From an uncultured Lachnospiraceae bacterium (GTDB lineage: Bacteria > Bacillota > Clostridia > Lachnospirales > Lachnospiraceae): 48,743 nt of DNA. A program made the position numbers and the translations under genes. The DNA is taken from NCBI GenBank assembly GCA_902785055.1, contig CACZXG010000004.1:9358-58100 (forward strand), read 5' to 3'. Below the pieces are notes generated by a model. The model saw nothing but the letters and a program-made list of their open reading frames with translations. It did not search any database and was not told the origin of the DNA. Shown piece after piece: positions 1-7,378 of this stretch; within the stretch, counting starts at the first letter, position 1; every line of letters starts with the position of its first letter.

Positions 1-1
1 G

Positions 2-256
2 GGAGTCGGTGCGGTATTTCCAACGGGGTCCAAGGATGATGCAGATGATGTAACCTTTGAAACACTTAAAGCTATATGCGAGGCAGTCTCGATCCCTGTC
101 GTCGCCATAGGGGGCATAACAAGGGAAAACACACCTGAACTTGCGGGGAGCGGCATTTGCGGCATAGCAGTGATCAGTGCAATATACGGACAGAAGGATA
201 TATATCAGGCGACAGTATCCCTGAAGAAGGTCACTGAGGAGATGGTCAGGGTATGA
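2..256 (+). CDS. thiE: Thiamine phosphate synthase, C-terminal part (cut by window start)
   Basis: This is the last 84 codons of an open frame that enters from the left edge. The visible residues include a VFPTGSKDDAD segment, an IPVVAIGGI strand and a GIAVISAI segment, which match the phosphate-binding end of the ThiE TIM barrel. The enzyme joins HMP pyrophosphate to thiazole phosphate to make thiamine monophosphate in the cytoplasm. The downstream thiD and tenA genes fit this role. The stop overlaps an ATG at 253, so a following gene was once translationally coupled, but that gene is now a stub. The start and the N-terminal half lie outside the window. Confidence 0.9.
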   Translation, partial: GVGAVFPTGSKDDADDVTFETLKAICEAVSIPVVAIGGITRENTPELAGSGICGIAVISAIYGQKDIYQATVSLKKVTEEMVRV

Positions 257-327
257 TGAGATTCAGTCATGAGATCAAAGGCGTAGTATTCGAGCATGAC
301 GCGCCGGCCGATAGCTGCGTGTCTTGA
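253..327 (+). pseudogene. Short stub, possibly N-terminus of a HAD-type phosphatase
   Basis: An ATG overlapping the thiE stop (ATGA arrangement) opens a frame of only 24 codons. Its residues IKGVVFEHD resemble the first strand of HAD phosphatases (usually KGVVFDxDG), but the second catalytic Asp and everything after it are missing. HAD-type hydrolases are plausible partners in thiamine operons because thiamine phosphates need dephosphorylation. The coupled start suggests a real gene stood here and was cut. It could also be a chance frame; the resemblance covers only about nine residues. Confidence 0.3.
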
Positions 328-415
328 AATACACAATCAAATAAAGCGGCATCCCGGGGGCACCACTCGATGTCGCTATACAAAAGTGAATGCTTTTAGC
401 GGAAAGGAGTACGAA

Positions 416-1213
416 ATGAAGAAAGCATTGACGATCGCGGGGTCAGATTCCTGCGGAGGCGCCGGCATTCAGGCAGACATTAAAACGATGACCATGAATG
501 GGGTATACGCAATGAGCGCGATCACAGCGCTCACCGCGCAGAATACCACCGGCGTGACAGGTATACTTGAAGCATCACCGGAGTTTCTTAAGAAACAGCT
601 GGATGCAGTATTTGAGGATATCTTTCCTGATGCGGTAAAGATCGGGATGGTTTCCTCATCAGAGCTGATTGGGGTCATCGCAGACTGCCTTACGGAATAC
701 AAAGCTGTAAATATCGTGGTTGACCCTGTCATGGTGGCTACAAGCGGAGCCCGCCTGATAGAGGATACTGCGATAGACACTCTCAAATCCAGACTTCTGC
801 CTCTGGCTGCAGTGATCACTCCTAACATTCCGGAGGCTGAGATCCTCGCGGGCATGACTATAAGAGATGAAGCTGACATGGAGAAAGCTGCAAGGACACT
901 GTTTGAGCGTTACGGCTGTGCTGCTCTCGTCAAGGGCGGGCACAGCATCAACGATGCCAATGATGTTCTTTTCAGCGCTGAGAGTGAGGAACCGGTGTGG
1001 TTCATGGGCAAAAGAATAGACAACCCGAATACTCATGGAACAGGGTGTACTCTTTCGAGCGCGATCGCGTCCAATCTTGCAAAAGGATTCAGCCTCGCAG
1101 AGTCGGTAGAATGTGCCAAGGCGTATCTGTCAGGAGCGCTTGAGGCAATGCTGGACCTGGGCAAAGGATCCGGACCGCTCATGCATAATTATATGATCGT
1201 GAAGGAGGCATAA
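416..1213 (+). CDS. thiD: Hydroxymethylpyrimidine/phosphomethylpyrimidine kinase
   Basis: ThiD phosphorylates HMP twice to give HMP pyrophosphate, the partner of thiazole phosphate in thiamine synthesis or salvage. The start is placed at 416 because AAAGGAG lies about eight bases upstream and the product then begins MKKALTIAGSDSCGGAG, the usual ThiD N-terminus; the frame is open further upstream but has no ribosome site there. The 265-residue length is normal. Family marks include AGSDSCGGAGIQADIKT near residues 8-24, a VKGGH segment, and the anion-hole THGTGCTLSSA near the C-terminus. It sits between thiE and tenA, so the run is a thiamine salvage operon. No TPP riboswitch is inside the window; it would lie further left. 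Confidence 0.93.
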   Translation: MKKALTIAGSDSCGGAGIQADIKTMTMNGVYAMSAITALTAQNTTGVTGILEASPEFLKKQLDAVFEDIFPDAVKIGMVSSSELIGVIADCLTEYKAVNIVVDPVMVATSGARLIEDTAIDTLKSRLLPLAAVITPNIPEAEILAGMTIRDEADMEKAARTLFERYGCAALVKGGHSINDANDVLFSAESEEPVWFMGKRIDNPNTHGTGCTLSSAIASNLAKGFSLAESVECAKAYLSGALEAMLDLGKGSGPLMHNYMIVKEA

Positions 1214-1214
1214 C

Positions 1215-1355
1215 ATGGGTATTGAGACAAGACAGAAGTTTGACGGATATGCTGCAAAGTATGATGAATGGTTCATGAAGAACGAGAACCTGTTCACCAG
1301 TGAGGCTTCCTTACCCTCTGGCGCTGGCATGCTCGGGTGTGTGGCACACGACTGA
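1215..1355 (+). pseudogene. Truncated SAM-dependent methyltransferase N-terminus
   Basis: A strong ribosome site (GAAGGAGG at 1201-1208) precedes an ATG two bases after the thiD stop. The first 30 or so residues (KFDGYAAKYDEWF, then NENLFTSE) look like the N-terminus of a class I SAM methyltransferase of the UbiE/Methyltransf_11 type. The frame then degenerates and stops after 46 codons, before the glycine-rich SAM-binding motif. It is best read as the 5' end of a methyltransferase gene whose remainder has been deleted. The coupled position behind thiD says it was part of the thiamine operon. The family call rests on a short segment. Confidence 0.55.
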
Positions 1356-1402
1356 AGAAAGTATGTAGCCATCATAGCAGAGAAATAAAAGGGAGCCGAA
1401 AA

Positions 1403-2056
1403 ATGAAGTTTTCGGATCAATTATATGCCGGAGTTAATGACCTATGGCGTGAAGCGGCAGACAAGCCATTCGTAAGAGAAATGGCACTGGGAACCTTGAG
1501 TGAGAAGAGGTTTCGTAATTACATGATCCAGGATTATCTTTATCTTCTGGATTACATAGAGATATTATGTTTCATCCGCAGTCAGACTGAGGATGAAGAC
1601 CTCAGGCGTTTCCTGTTGGCTGTGATCAATGAAACTGAGAGTGAAACATACCGCGTCCATCTCCCGCATATGAGGAAGATCGGTGTCAGTGACGAAGAGA
1701 CCGCGACGGCTGTCAGATTGCAGGTGATATCTGAATATACAGAATATATGAGAGAGCAGGTGCGGGAACACGGATTCCTTGCCGGTCTGACTGCACTTTT
1801 GCAGTGTTCATGGCTCTATGCTTACATCGGTGAAAAGATGACAGCAGAGTGTTCAGAAGAAATAGCAGCCTCTCCATTCAGATTCTGGTTCGATGCATAT
1901 ACATGCAAAGAGTATATCGAGGCCAATCAGATGTGGATCGATACTCTTGACCGCGAAACTGAGGGGATTACCGGTGACACTGCAGTGCTGCTAAAAAACA
2001 TCTTCCGGACGTGCGCGGAATATGAGAATAAACTGTGGGATGATTTATCATTTTGA
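1403..2056 (+). CDS. tenA: TenA-family aminopyrimidine aminohydrolase (thiamine salvage)
   Basis: TenA hydrolyses aminomethyl-aminopyrimidine or thiamine breakdown products to HMP, which ThiD then phosphorylates. The 217-residue product is the usual length and mostly helical. Asp44 (in QDYLYL) and Cys135 (in LLQCSWLY) fall at the same numbers as the catalytic residues described for Bacillus subtilis TenA, and a C-terminal EYENKLWD segment carries the expected glutamates. The start at 1403 follows a GGGAG site; an open frame extends back to 1337 without one. It belongs with thiE-thiD and is convergent with a broken TetR gene that ends immediately after it, with no terminator between. Confidence 0.9.
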   Translation: MKFSDQLYAGVNDLWREAADKPFVREMALGTLSEKRFRNYMIQDYLYLLDYIEILCFIRSQTEDEDLRRFLLAVINETESETYRVHLPHMRKIGVSDEETATAVRLQVISEYTEYMREQVREHGFLAGLTALLQCSWLYAYIGEKMTAECSEEIAASPFRFWFDAYTCKEYIEANQMWIDTLDRETEGITGDTAVLLKNIFRTCAEYENKLWDDLSF

Positions 2057-3125
<1,069 letters not shown>

Positions 3126-3132
3126 TGGCTTC

Positions 3133-3168
3133 AACCAGTTCGACCTTTGTTGTCGAACTGGTTTTTTT
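3133..3168 (+). terminator. Intrinsic terminator after the GH1 remnant
   Basis: A 12-bp perfect stem (AACCAGTTCGAC, then GTCGAACTGGTT) with a 7-base loop is followed by a run of T. It still marks the original end of the glucosidase gene and separates it from the toxin gene converging from the right. Confidence 0.85.
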
Positions 3169-3180
3169 CACAAAAGCGTA

Positions 3181-3510
3181 TCAGATAGTTTTCAAAATCT
3201 TATCCTGATCGCGGCGGTTATAGACAACGCGAAGAACAACGATATTCTCTTTCTCCTCGTCAATCAGGTAATAGGCAATATATTTCTTCACCAGAACGCG
3301 CCGCACGTCATCCCTTTTCAGATATGGGTTATGAGTCGGTCGACCTGCTTTTGGTGTTTTACATATTTCTTCCAGTTTCTCCTCCAGTTCATCTGCAAAG
3401 GCGGAGGCGGCGTCGGGATTTACAAGCTCATTGGTGATATAGTCAAGAGCTTCATCGATATCTGCTTCTGCGCTCTCCGTAAGAACGTAATTGTAGCGAT
3501 CAGATGCCAT
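3181..3510 (-). CDS. RelE/ParE-family toxin
   Basis: The 109-residue product has the compact RelE/ParE fold signature: an N-terminal YVLTESAEADIDEALDYI helix, a long acidic second helix, a GRPTHNPYL turn, then beta strands with RRVLVKKYIAYYLI and VVLRVVYNRRD near the C-terminus, as in plasmid-stabilisation ParE/RelE proteins. Such toxins either cleave mRNA on the ribosome (RelE) or poison gyrase (ParE); the sequence alone does not say which. The ATG overlaps the C-terminal stop of the upstream antitoxin frame, the usual coupled arrangement. The toxin frame looks intact while the antitoxin does not. Confidence 0.85.
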   Translation of the reverse strand: MASDRYNYVLTESAEADIDEALDYITNELVNPDAASAFADELEEKLEEICKTPKAGRPTHNPYLKRDDVRRVLVKKYIAYYLIDEEKENIVVLRVVYNRRDQDKILKTI

Positions 3511-3708
3511 GTTTCTCCCTCAGCTTTTTCAGTGAAGACTTTCCGTCTGTGACATTTCCCTTTTCATAATCATCAATTCCACGGTTGACCATTCTACAAC
3601 AAGGCGGCCGTAGCCGTTCTTTGTCACAAAGACAGGGCCGTTCTCTTCTGCGCACTTCCGCTCGATTTCCACTGTGTTTTTCAAATCTCTCATCGGGACA
3701 ATCTGCAT
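3500..3708 (-). pseudogene. Phd/YefM-like antitoxin with internal deletion and frameshift
   Basis: A strong ribosome site (GGAGGTGATG) precedes an ATG at 3708. The first 38 residues (MQIVPMRDLKNTVEIE, then GPVFVTKNGYGRLVV) are the DNA-binding half of a Phd/YefM antitoxin. The frame then changes: as written it ends at 3529 after 59 residues with an unrelated tail. The expected C-terminus (VNRGIDDYEKGNVTDGKSS) is present in another frame and ends at 3500, overlapping the toxin start. About 20 residues of the middle appear missing. The product would keep the operator-binding half but lose the toxin-binding tail. A sequencing error could restore the frame but not the deletion. Confidence 0.7.
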
Positions 3709-3720
3709 GACATCACCTCC

Positions 3721-3923
3721 TTGTGGCTAAATCATATATCATATTTAGTCATTTTTCAAGACACATCAAAGAAACGTTCATCTGATCTTTGAAGTGGTCA
3801 GACATAACATGATCAGGGAAGAAGCCCGATCTTTCAGTTCAGAAGGCAAGGGAATACAATCGCGAGATGATCAAAGCCGGAAGGCGCCAGGCGCTGAAAG
3901 CAAGGGAGATCCGGTAAAGAAAT
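3721..3923. other. Intergenic stretch with a possible gene tail
   Basis: No complete gene is seen here. A plus-strand frame at 3813-3917 reads VQKAREYNREMIKAGRRQ and ends in a stop, which looks coding in composition (alternating Lys/Arg/Glu/Ala helix), but it has no start and I cannot place it in a family. It may be the tail of another deleted gene. The stretch next to 3721 is AT-rich and probably carries the toxin-antitoxin promoter. Confidence 0.25.
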
Positions 3924-3952
3924 CCCCGTATGGAATCAGGTTCCGTACGGGG
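3924..3952. terminator. Intrinsic terminator, TetR gene end
   Basis: CCCCGTATGGAA and TTCCGTACGGGG form a 12-bp stem with one G-U pair and a five-base loop. On the minus strand it is followed by a T-rich stretch, so it can end the TetR transcript from the right. Confidence 0.6.
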
Positions 3953-3961
3953 TTATATATC

Positions 3962-4483
3962 TCAGAAGAAGATCTTCCGGAGATTCTCCGGCATGGAATT
4001 GAACATCATCTGTACAACGGTTTCCGCTGAAGTTATGTTGTCGGTCAGGACCCACTCCCGCGTCATGCCGACAGCACCCATGCAATAGAAACGGATGCTG
4101 TAAGCAAGCTGGGTATCGAGGATATCGGTGCCCAGTTTTTCTTTTGCGAGCTCAGTATAGCGTCTTGTAAAGTATTCCACCATATAGTGCCATAGGGCGT
4201 TCTGGGAGGAATCTTCGTAAGCACGCTTGTAAAACAGGATCTCCTGCTTCATCTTATTCATCCCTGCGGCGGCAGAGGGGACAGAGGTTATATCCGTGCC
4301 ATAGGCATCCGTGCAGAACATCCAGGCCACCAGGTCATACTTGTCTTTGAAATGGTAATAAAAGGTCGGCCTTTCGATATCTGCCGCCCTGCAGATTTCT
4401 GTCACACGGATCTTGTCGAGGGGTTTGTGCTTCATGATCTCCCTCATCTTATCCGCAATCCAAATCTTGGTGATCTCAGCCAT
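3962..4483 (-). CDS. TetR-family transcriptional regulator (DhaS-like)
   Basis: The 173-residue product has an N-terminal helix-turn-helix (about residues 20-55, with RVTEICRAADIERPTFYYHF) and a C-terminal helical domain of the TetR_C type seen in DhaS-like regulators. The start is set at 4483 because AAAGGAG is seven bases upstream; an in-frame GTG at 4489 sits too close to that site. It is divergent from the radical SAM gene at 4614, and a 15-bp inverted repeat lies in its own 5' leader, so autoregulation and control of the neighbour are likely. The inducer cannot be read from sequence. Confidence 0.85.
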   Translation of the reverse strand: MAEITKIWIADKMREIMKHKPLDKIRVTEICRAADIERPTFYYHFKDKYDLVAWMFCTDAYGTDITSVPSAAAGMNKMKQEILFYKRAYEDSSQNALWHYMVEYFTRRYTELAKEKLGTDILDTQLAYSIRFYCMGAVGMTREWVLTDNITSAETVVQMMFNSMPENLRKIFF

Positions 4484-4507
4484 ATACACTCCTTTTACAA
4501 AAATGCA

Positions 4508-4559
4508 ATAATGTAAGATTATCTTTCATAATTATAGTTCTGTATGTGGATTCTTTAAA
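4508..4559 (-). promoter_or_regulatory. TetR promoter and inverted-repeat operator candidate
   Basis: On the minus strand TTTAAA (4559-4554), 17 bases, then TATAAT (4536-4531) make a fair sigma-A promoter. Just downstream, ATAAT-GTAAG-ATTAT (4508-4522) is a perfect inverted repeat placed between promoter and start, where an autoregulatory TetR operator would be expected. Confidence 0.5.
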
Positions 4560-4613
4560 GGGATTTGTGTAAACTCGGACCATAAACAGGAACAGTAAGA
4601 AGGAGGAGAAACG

Positions 4614-5495
4614 ATGCATTTTACCGGAACCGTATATAGAAACCCCTACTGGCCGACCTGGCCGCTTTTAGAAATCACTCAGGGCTGCACCCATAATAAG
4701 TGCAAGTTCTGCACGATGTACAAAGAAATTCCCTTCCGGATGTCTCCGATGGAATGGATCGAGGAGGACCTGCAGGAACTTGCAAAGATGGATCCGGACG
4801 CACGCACAATCCAGCTGCTTTCCGCCAATCCGCTTGTCCTTAGTTATGACAAGCTGGCGCCGATTTTTGAAATGATCCATAAGTATCTTCCTAAGATGGA
4901 GTACATTTATCTGGCGGGCAGAGTCACTGATCTGAAAAATAAGACTGTAGAGGAACTGCGAAAGCTGAAAGAACTGGGCATGCGGGAGATATCCCTCGGT
5001 GTGGAAAGCGGCGATGACTGGACCCTGGATCGGATACATAAGGGATACCACGCGGAAGACATCCTGGAACAGTGCCATAAACTTGAGGAGGCAGGGATCG
5101 ATTACTGGATGACATTTCTGAATGGTGTTGCCGGCAAGTCGCACAGTCGCGAGCATGCTGTAAACTCCGCGAAGATTTTCAGTCAGTGTGGGCCCATGCT
5201 GGTGGGAACCGGCGGTCTTACGCTGTTTCCGGGAACCCCGCTTTTAGAAGAAGCACAGCGCGGGGAATTCGATCCGCTTTCCGAAAAGGAAATGCTGGAG
5301 GAACTGAAGCTCTTTGTCGAGAATCTGACCTGCGACTGTTCCTTCATCACACACCACACGATCTCAGGCGTCAATCTCTCCGGCCCTGATTTCCTTTCCC
5401 GGAAAGATAAGATCGTTGCAGCACTGGATCATCAGATCAGCCACGGCGATTTGGACTGGATGGCGGCACTGCGCCGGAACAAAAGAACTCTGTAA
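4614..5495 (+). CDS. Radical SAM protein (B12-independent, Elp3/MiaB-like core)
   Basis: The 293-residue product carries the radical SAM cluster motif C-x4-C-x2-C at about residues 25-33 (GCTHNKCKFCTMYK), followed by a GGE-like turn and a VESGDD segment typical of the SAM-binding barrel. No SPASM or extra iron-sulfur motif is seen at the C-terminus. Proteins starting with a tyrosine/proline-rich NPYWPTW segment before the cluster form a common uncharacterised clostridial family. The start follows AAGGAGGAG. It is divergent from a TetR regulator, which may control it. A second, truncated gene with a similar start follows directly. Confidence 0.85.
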   Translation: MHFTGTVYRNPYWPTWPLLEITQGCTHNKCKFCTMYKEIPFRMSPMEWIEEDLQELAKMDPDARTIQLLSANPLVLSYDKLAPIFEMIHKYLPKMEYIYLAGRVTDLKNKTVEELRKLKELGMREISLGVESGDDWTLDRIHKGYHAEDILEQCHKLEEAGIDYWMTFLNGVAGKSHSREHAVNSAKIFSQCGPMLVGTGGLTLFPGTPLLEEAQRGEFDPLSEKEMLEELKLFVENLTCDCSFITHHTISGVNLSGPDFLSRKDKIVAALDHQISHGDLDWMAALRRNKRTL

Positions 5496-5512
5496 GAAGG
5501 AGGCGTATCTGC

Positions 5513-5614
5513 ATGCATTTTTCAGGAGGAATCAACCGGCCGCATTCTGATGTCCAAAGGGTTCCGGTATTAGGGGGCAGTCCCCTTAATGGAATATATA
5601 ACATTTTGAGTTGA
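5513..5614 (+). pseudogene. Short frame resembling the start of a second radical SAM protein
   Basis: AAGGAGG at 5497-5503 precedes an ATG whose product begins MHFSGGINRP, close to the MHFTGTVYRNP start of the gene just upstream. It stops after 33 codons with no cysteine motif. The likely explanation is a tandem duplicate whose body was deleted. It could be a genuine small peptide, but the shared N-terminus argues for a remnant. The tail includes a GGGG-CAGT-CCCC hairpin. Confidence 0.35.
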
Positions 5615-5654
5615 AATTGCTGCTGTGAGAAGGTAAAATAGGTATATAGATTTT

Positions 5655-5680
5655 ATACAATTAACGATTGTACAATTAAA
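5655..5680 (+). promoter_or_regulatory. Palindromic operator-like site before the flavoprotein gene
   Basis: TACAAT-TAACG-ATTGTA (5656-5672) is a perfect inverted repeat and its right arm is part of a second palindrome, ATTGTACAAT (5667-5676). The nested arrangement directly upstream of the ribosome site of the gene at 5702 is typical of a repressor site. TATACAAT within it could be the -10 element. Confidence 0.5.
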
Positions 5681-5701
5681 AAGAATTGGAGGAAGTTTGG
5701 T

Positions 5702-6214
5702 ATGAAGATCGCTATTTTGAACGGAAGCCCGAAAGTCGGCAACACAGCAGCTATGGTAAACGCGTTTGCGGAAGGCGCGAAAGAGGCCGGGCATGAGGTC
5801 GAGATCCTGCATGTCGGAAAGATGAAGATTAACGGATGTCTTGCGTGCGAATACTGCCATACAAAGGGCGAGGGTAAGTGCGTGCAAAAAGATGACATGG
5901 AGAAAGTCATGCCGGCATATAAAGAAGCCGATATGGTCGTCTTTGCATCTCCCATTTACTATTTTGACGTGTCGGCACAGCTGAGCGCGGCTATTCAGAG
6001 AGTTTATGCGATCGGCAAGCCTGCTAAGGCATCCAAGGCAGCCCTTCTGCTCAGCAGCGCTTCTCCGAATCCCTATGATGGGGCAATCACTACATACAAA
6101 TCGATTCTGGCTTACACCGGAATCGAAGACGCCGGAATCATCACAGCTGCCGGAGAAGAAAACGGTTCTGAGGCGAAGATGGCGGAGATCCGCGCTTTTG
6201 CTAAAGCGCTTTGA
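5702..6214 (+). CDS. Flavodoxin-fold NAD(P)H-dependent oxidoreductase
   Basis: The 170-residue product begins with the FMN phosphate-binding loop LNGSPKVGNT at residues 6-15 and contains the CLACEYC cysteine motif with a further Cys in GKC (about residues 46-60), as in NADPH-dependent FMN reductase and iron-sulfur flavoprotein families. ASPIYYFDVSAQ marks the flavin-ring loop. The likely role is two-electron reduction of quinones or other small acceptors in the cytoplasm. GGAGGAAG gives the start. It sits 35 bases before a glutathione peroxidase gene, so the two probably form a redox-stress operon. The physiological substrate is unknown. Confidence 0.85.
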   Translation: MKIAILNGSPKVGNTAAMVNAFAEGAKEAGHEVEILHVGKMKINGCLACEYCHTKGEGKCVQKDDMEKVMPAYKEADMVVFASPIYYFDVSAQLSAAIQRVYAIGKPAKASKAALLLSSASPNPYDGAITTYKSILAYTGIEDAGIITAAGEENGSEAKMAEIRAFAKAL

Positions 6215-6249
6215 TGTTGTTACGTCAAATAAGAAAGGAGACCTGCTAT

Positions 6250-6789
6250 ATGATTTATGATTTCACGATCACGACCGGAAAAGGAGAAACATTAAGTCTT
6301 GCGGATTACAAAGGCAAGGTGATCATGATCGTCAATACAGCGACGGGCTGCGGATTCACTCCCCAGTACGCGCCTATTGAGCAGCTGTATAAGGATTATC
6401 ACGATCAGGGGCTTGAGATCCTCGATATTCCCTGCAACCAGTTCGGCGGACAGGCGCCGGGGACAGACGATGAGATCCATGAGTTCTGCACCGTGCACTT
6501 CAATACGACCTTCCCGCAGATGAAGAAGGCAGATGTAAACGGTGAGAACGAGCTGCCTCTTTACACCTGGCTGAAGGCACAGAAGGGATTTGAAGGCTTT
6601 ACCGAGCACCCTTACAAGGCACTTCTGGAGAAAATGTTCTCTGAAGCTGATCCGGACTGGGATAAGAAACCTGACATCAAGTGGAACTTCACGAAGTTCA
6701 TTATTGACCGCAACGGCAATGTTGTTGCACGCTTTGAACCCACCGCGGACATGGCGGATGTGGAAGCCTGTGTGAAAGCGCTGTTATAA
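6250..6789 (+). CDS. Glutathione peroxidase-family thiol peroxidase
   Basis: This 179-residue Gpx-family protein has the peroxidatic cysteine at residue 34 (TGCGFTPQY), the LDIPCNQFGGQAPG segment with the catalytic Gln, and the WNFTKF segment with the catalytic Trp. The position that is selenocysteine in animal enzymes is a plain Cys codon. In bacteria such proteins usually reduce peroxides with thioredoxin. The start at 6250 is set by AAAGGAG about nine bases upstream; a longer open frame back to 6211 overlaps the previous gene end and lacks a ribosome site. Confidence 0.9.
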   Translation: MIYDFTITTGKGETLSLADYKGKVIMIVNTATGCGFTPQYAPIEQLYKDYHDQGLEILDIPCNQFGGQAPGTDDEIHEFCTVHFNTTFPQMKKADVNGENELPLYTWLKAQKGFEGFTEHPYKALLEKMFSEADPDWDKKPDIKWNFTKFIIDRNGNVVARFEPTADMADVEACVKALL

Positions 6790-6803
6790 CCGAGTATAAG
6801 CAC

Positions 6804-6839
6804 AAAACCTCTGAAGGCAGTTGTCTTCAGAGGTTTTTT
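6804..6839 (+). terminator. Intrinsic terminator after the peroxidase gene
   Basis: A 13-bp stem (AAAACCTCTGAAG and CTTCAGAGGTTTT) with an eight-base loop ends in T residues. Confidence 0.9.
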
Positions 6840-6866
6840 CTTATGCGGTAATCGCTGTGCATCCTA

Positions 6867-6895
6867 TTGACAAATGCACTAAAATATGTTAAGTT
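6867..6895 (+). promoter_or_regulatory. Promoter of the trp leader
   Basis: TTGACA, 17 bases, TAAGTT. The -35 is perfect and the -10 is weak, which suits an operon mainly controlled by attenuation in the leader that follows. Confidence 0.6.
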
Positions 6896-6904
6896 TCACA
6901 CGTC

Positions 6905-7180
6905 AAACCGTTGAAGCGGAGATAAAGGCAAAAAACGCCTTCACAGAGAGTCCGGGGTGCTGAGATCCGAGCAGGAAACGAGTTGTCAAATGGACCGCTG
7001 AGGGCGCAGTCAAAGGCGCGGGCCGAGTATTCTGCGACGTGAGGGCATACGTCAGTTGCCGGGGATATGTCTGTATCCCGTCAAGAGCACGGATCTTTTT
7101 TCCGTGAATCAAGGTGGCACCGCGGATAAGCGAACTTATTCGTCCTTGACAGAACAGTAATTCTGTCGAGGACTTTTTTT
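6905..7180 (+). ncRNA. T-box leader with tryptophan (UGG) specifier
   Basis: The leader shows the T-box landmarks in order: AGAGAGTCCGGGGTGCTGAG in stem I (6946-6965), a specifier loop with AAATGGACC in which TGG at 6991-6993 reads Trp, a structured middle, the conserved GGTGGCACCGCGG T-box sequence (7113-7125), and a terminator (GTCCTTGACAGAA paired with TTCTGTCGAGGAC, then seven T, ending 7180). Uncharged tRNA-Trp should pair with the specifier and the T-box bulge, form the antiterminator and allow transcription of trpE. This ties the trpEG genes to tryptophan rather than folate or phenazine synthesis. Confidence 0.93.
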
Positions 7181-7188
7181 GCGCGTTA

Positions 7189-7330
7189 GCAATGAGCCAT
7201 GCGCATACAGTCTGGCATAGGGACAGCGTGAGCTTGCTCACAGCTGGACGTATGACAGACTGTATGCATACGGCGAATGCCGCGACAGTGAGCGCCCGAA
7301 GGGCGCGAAGCTGTCGGCATGGCTCATTGC
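7189..7330. repeat. Nested palindromic element between T-box and trpE
   Basis: A 14-bp perfect inverted repeat (GCAATGAGCCATGC at 7189-7202, GCATGGCTCATTGC at 7317-7330) encloses a second perfect 12-bp pair (7203-7214 with 7256-7267) and three small hairpins: GTGAGC-TT-GCTCAC near 7229-7242, CGGC-GAAT-GCCG at 7271-7282, and GCGCCC-GAA-GGGCGC at 7292-7306 inside a GACAG/CTGTC pair. The whole can fold as a cloverleaf-like RNA or DNA. The right end (19 bases, 7312-7330) recurs exactly at 29380-29398. It has no open frame. It may be a non-autonomous mobile element (MITE-like) or a regulatory RNA module. Confidence 0.7.
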
Positions 7331-7378
7331 GAGAAATGGATGCGTGCCAAGGTCCCTTCGACAGGGAAAGGAGTCTGC

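Noticed and set aside
3794-4030. 78-codon plus-strand frame before the TetR gene
   Set aside because: It overlaps the terminator and the antisense of the TetR gene and has no ribosome site.
6250-6789. Selenocysteine in the glutathione peroxidase
   Set aside because: The catalytic codon is TGC, an ordinary Cys, and no in-frame TGA is present.
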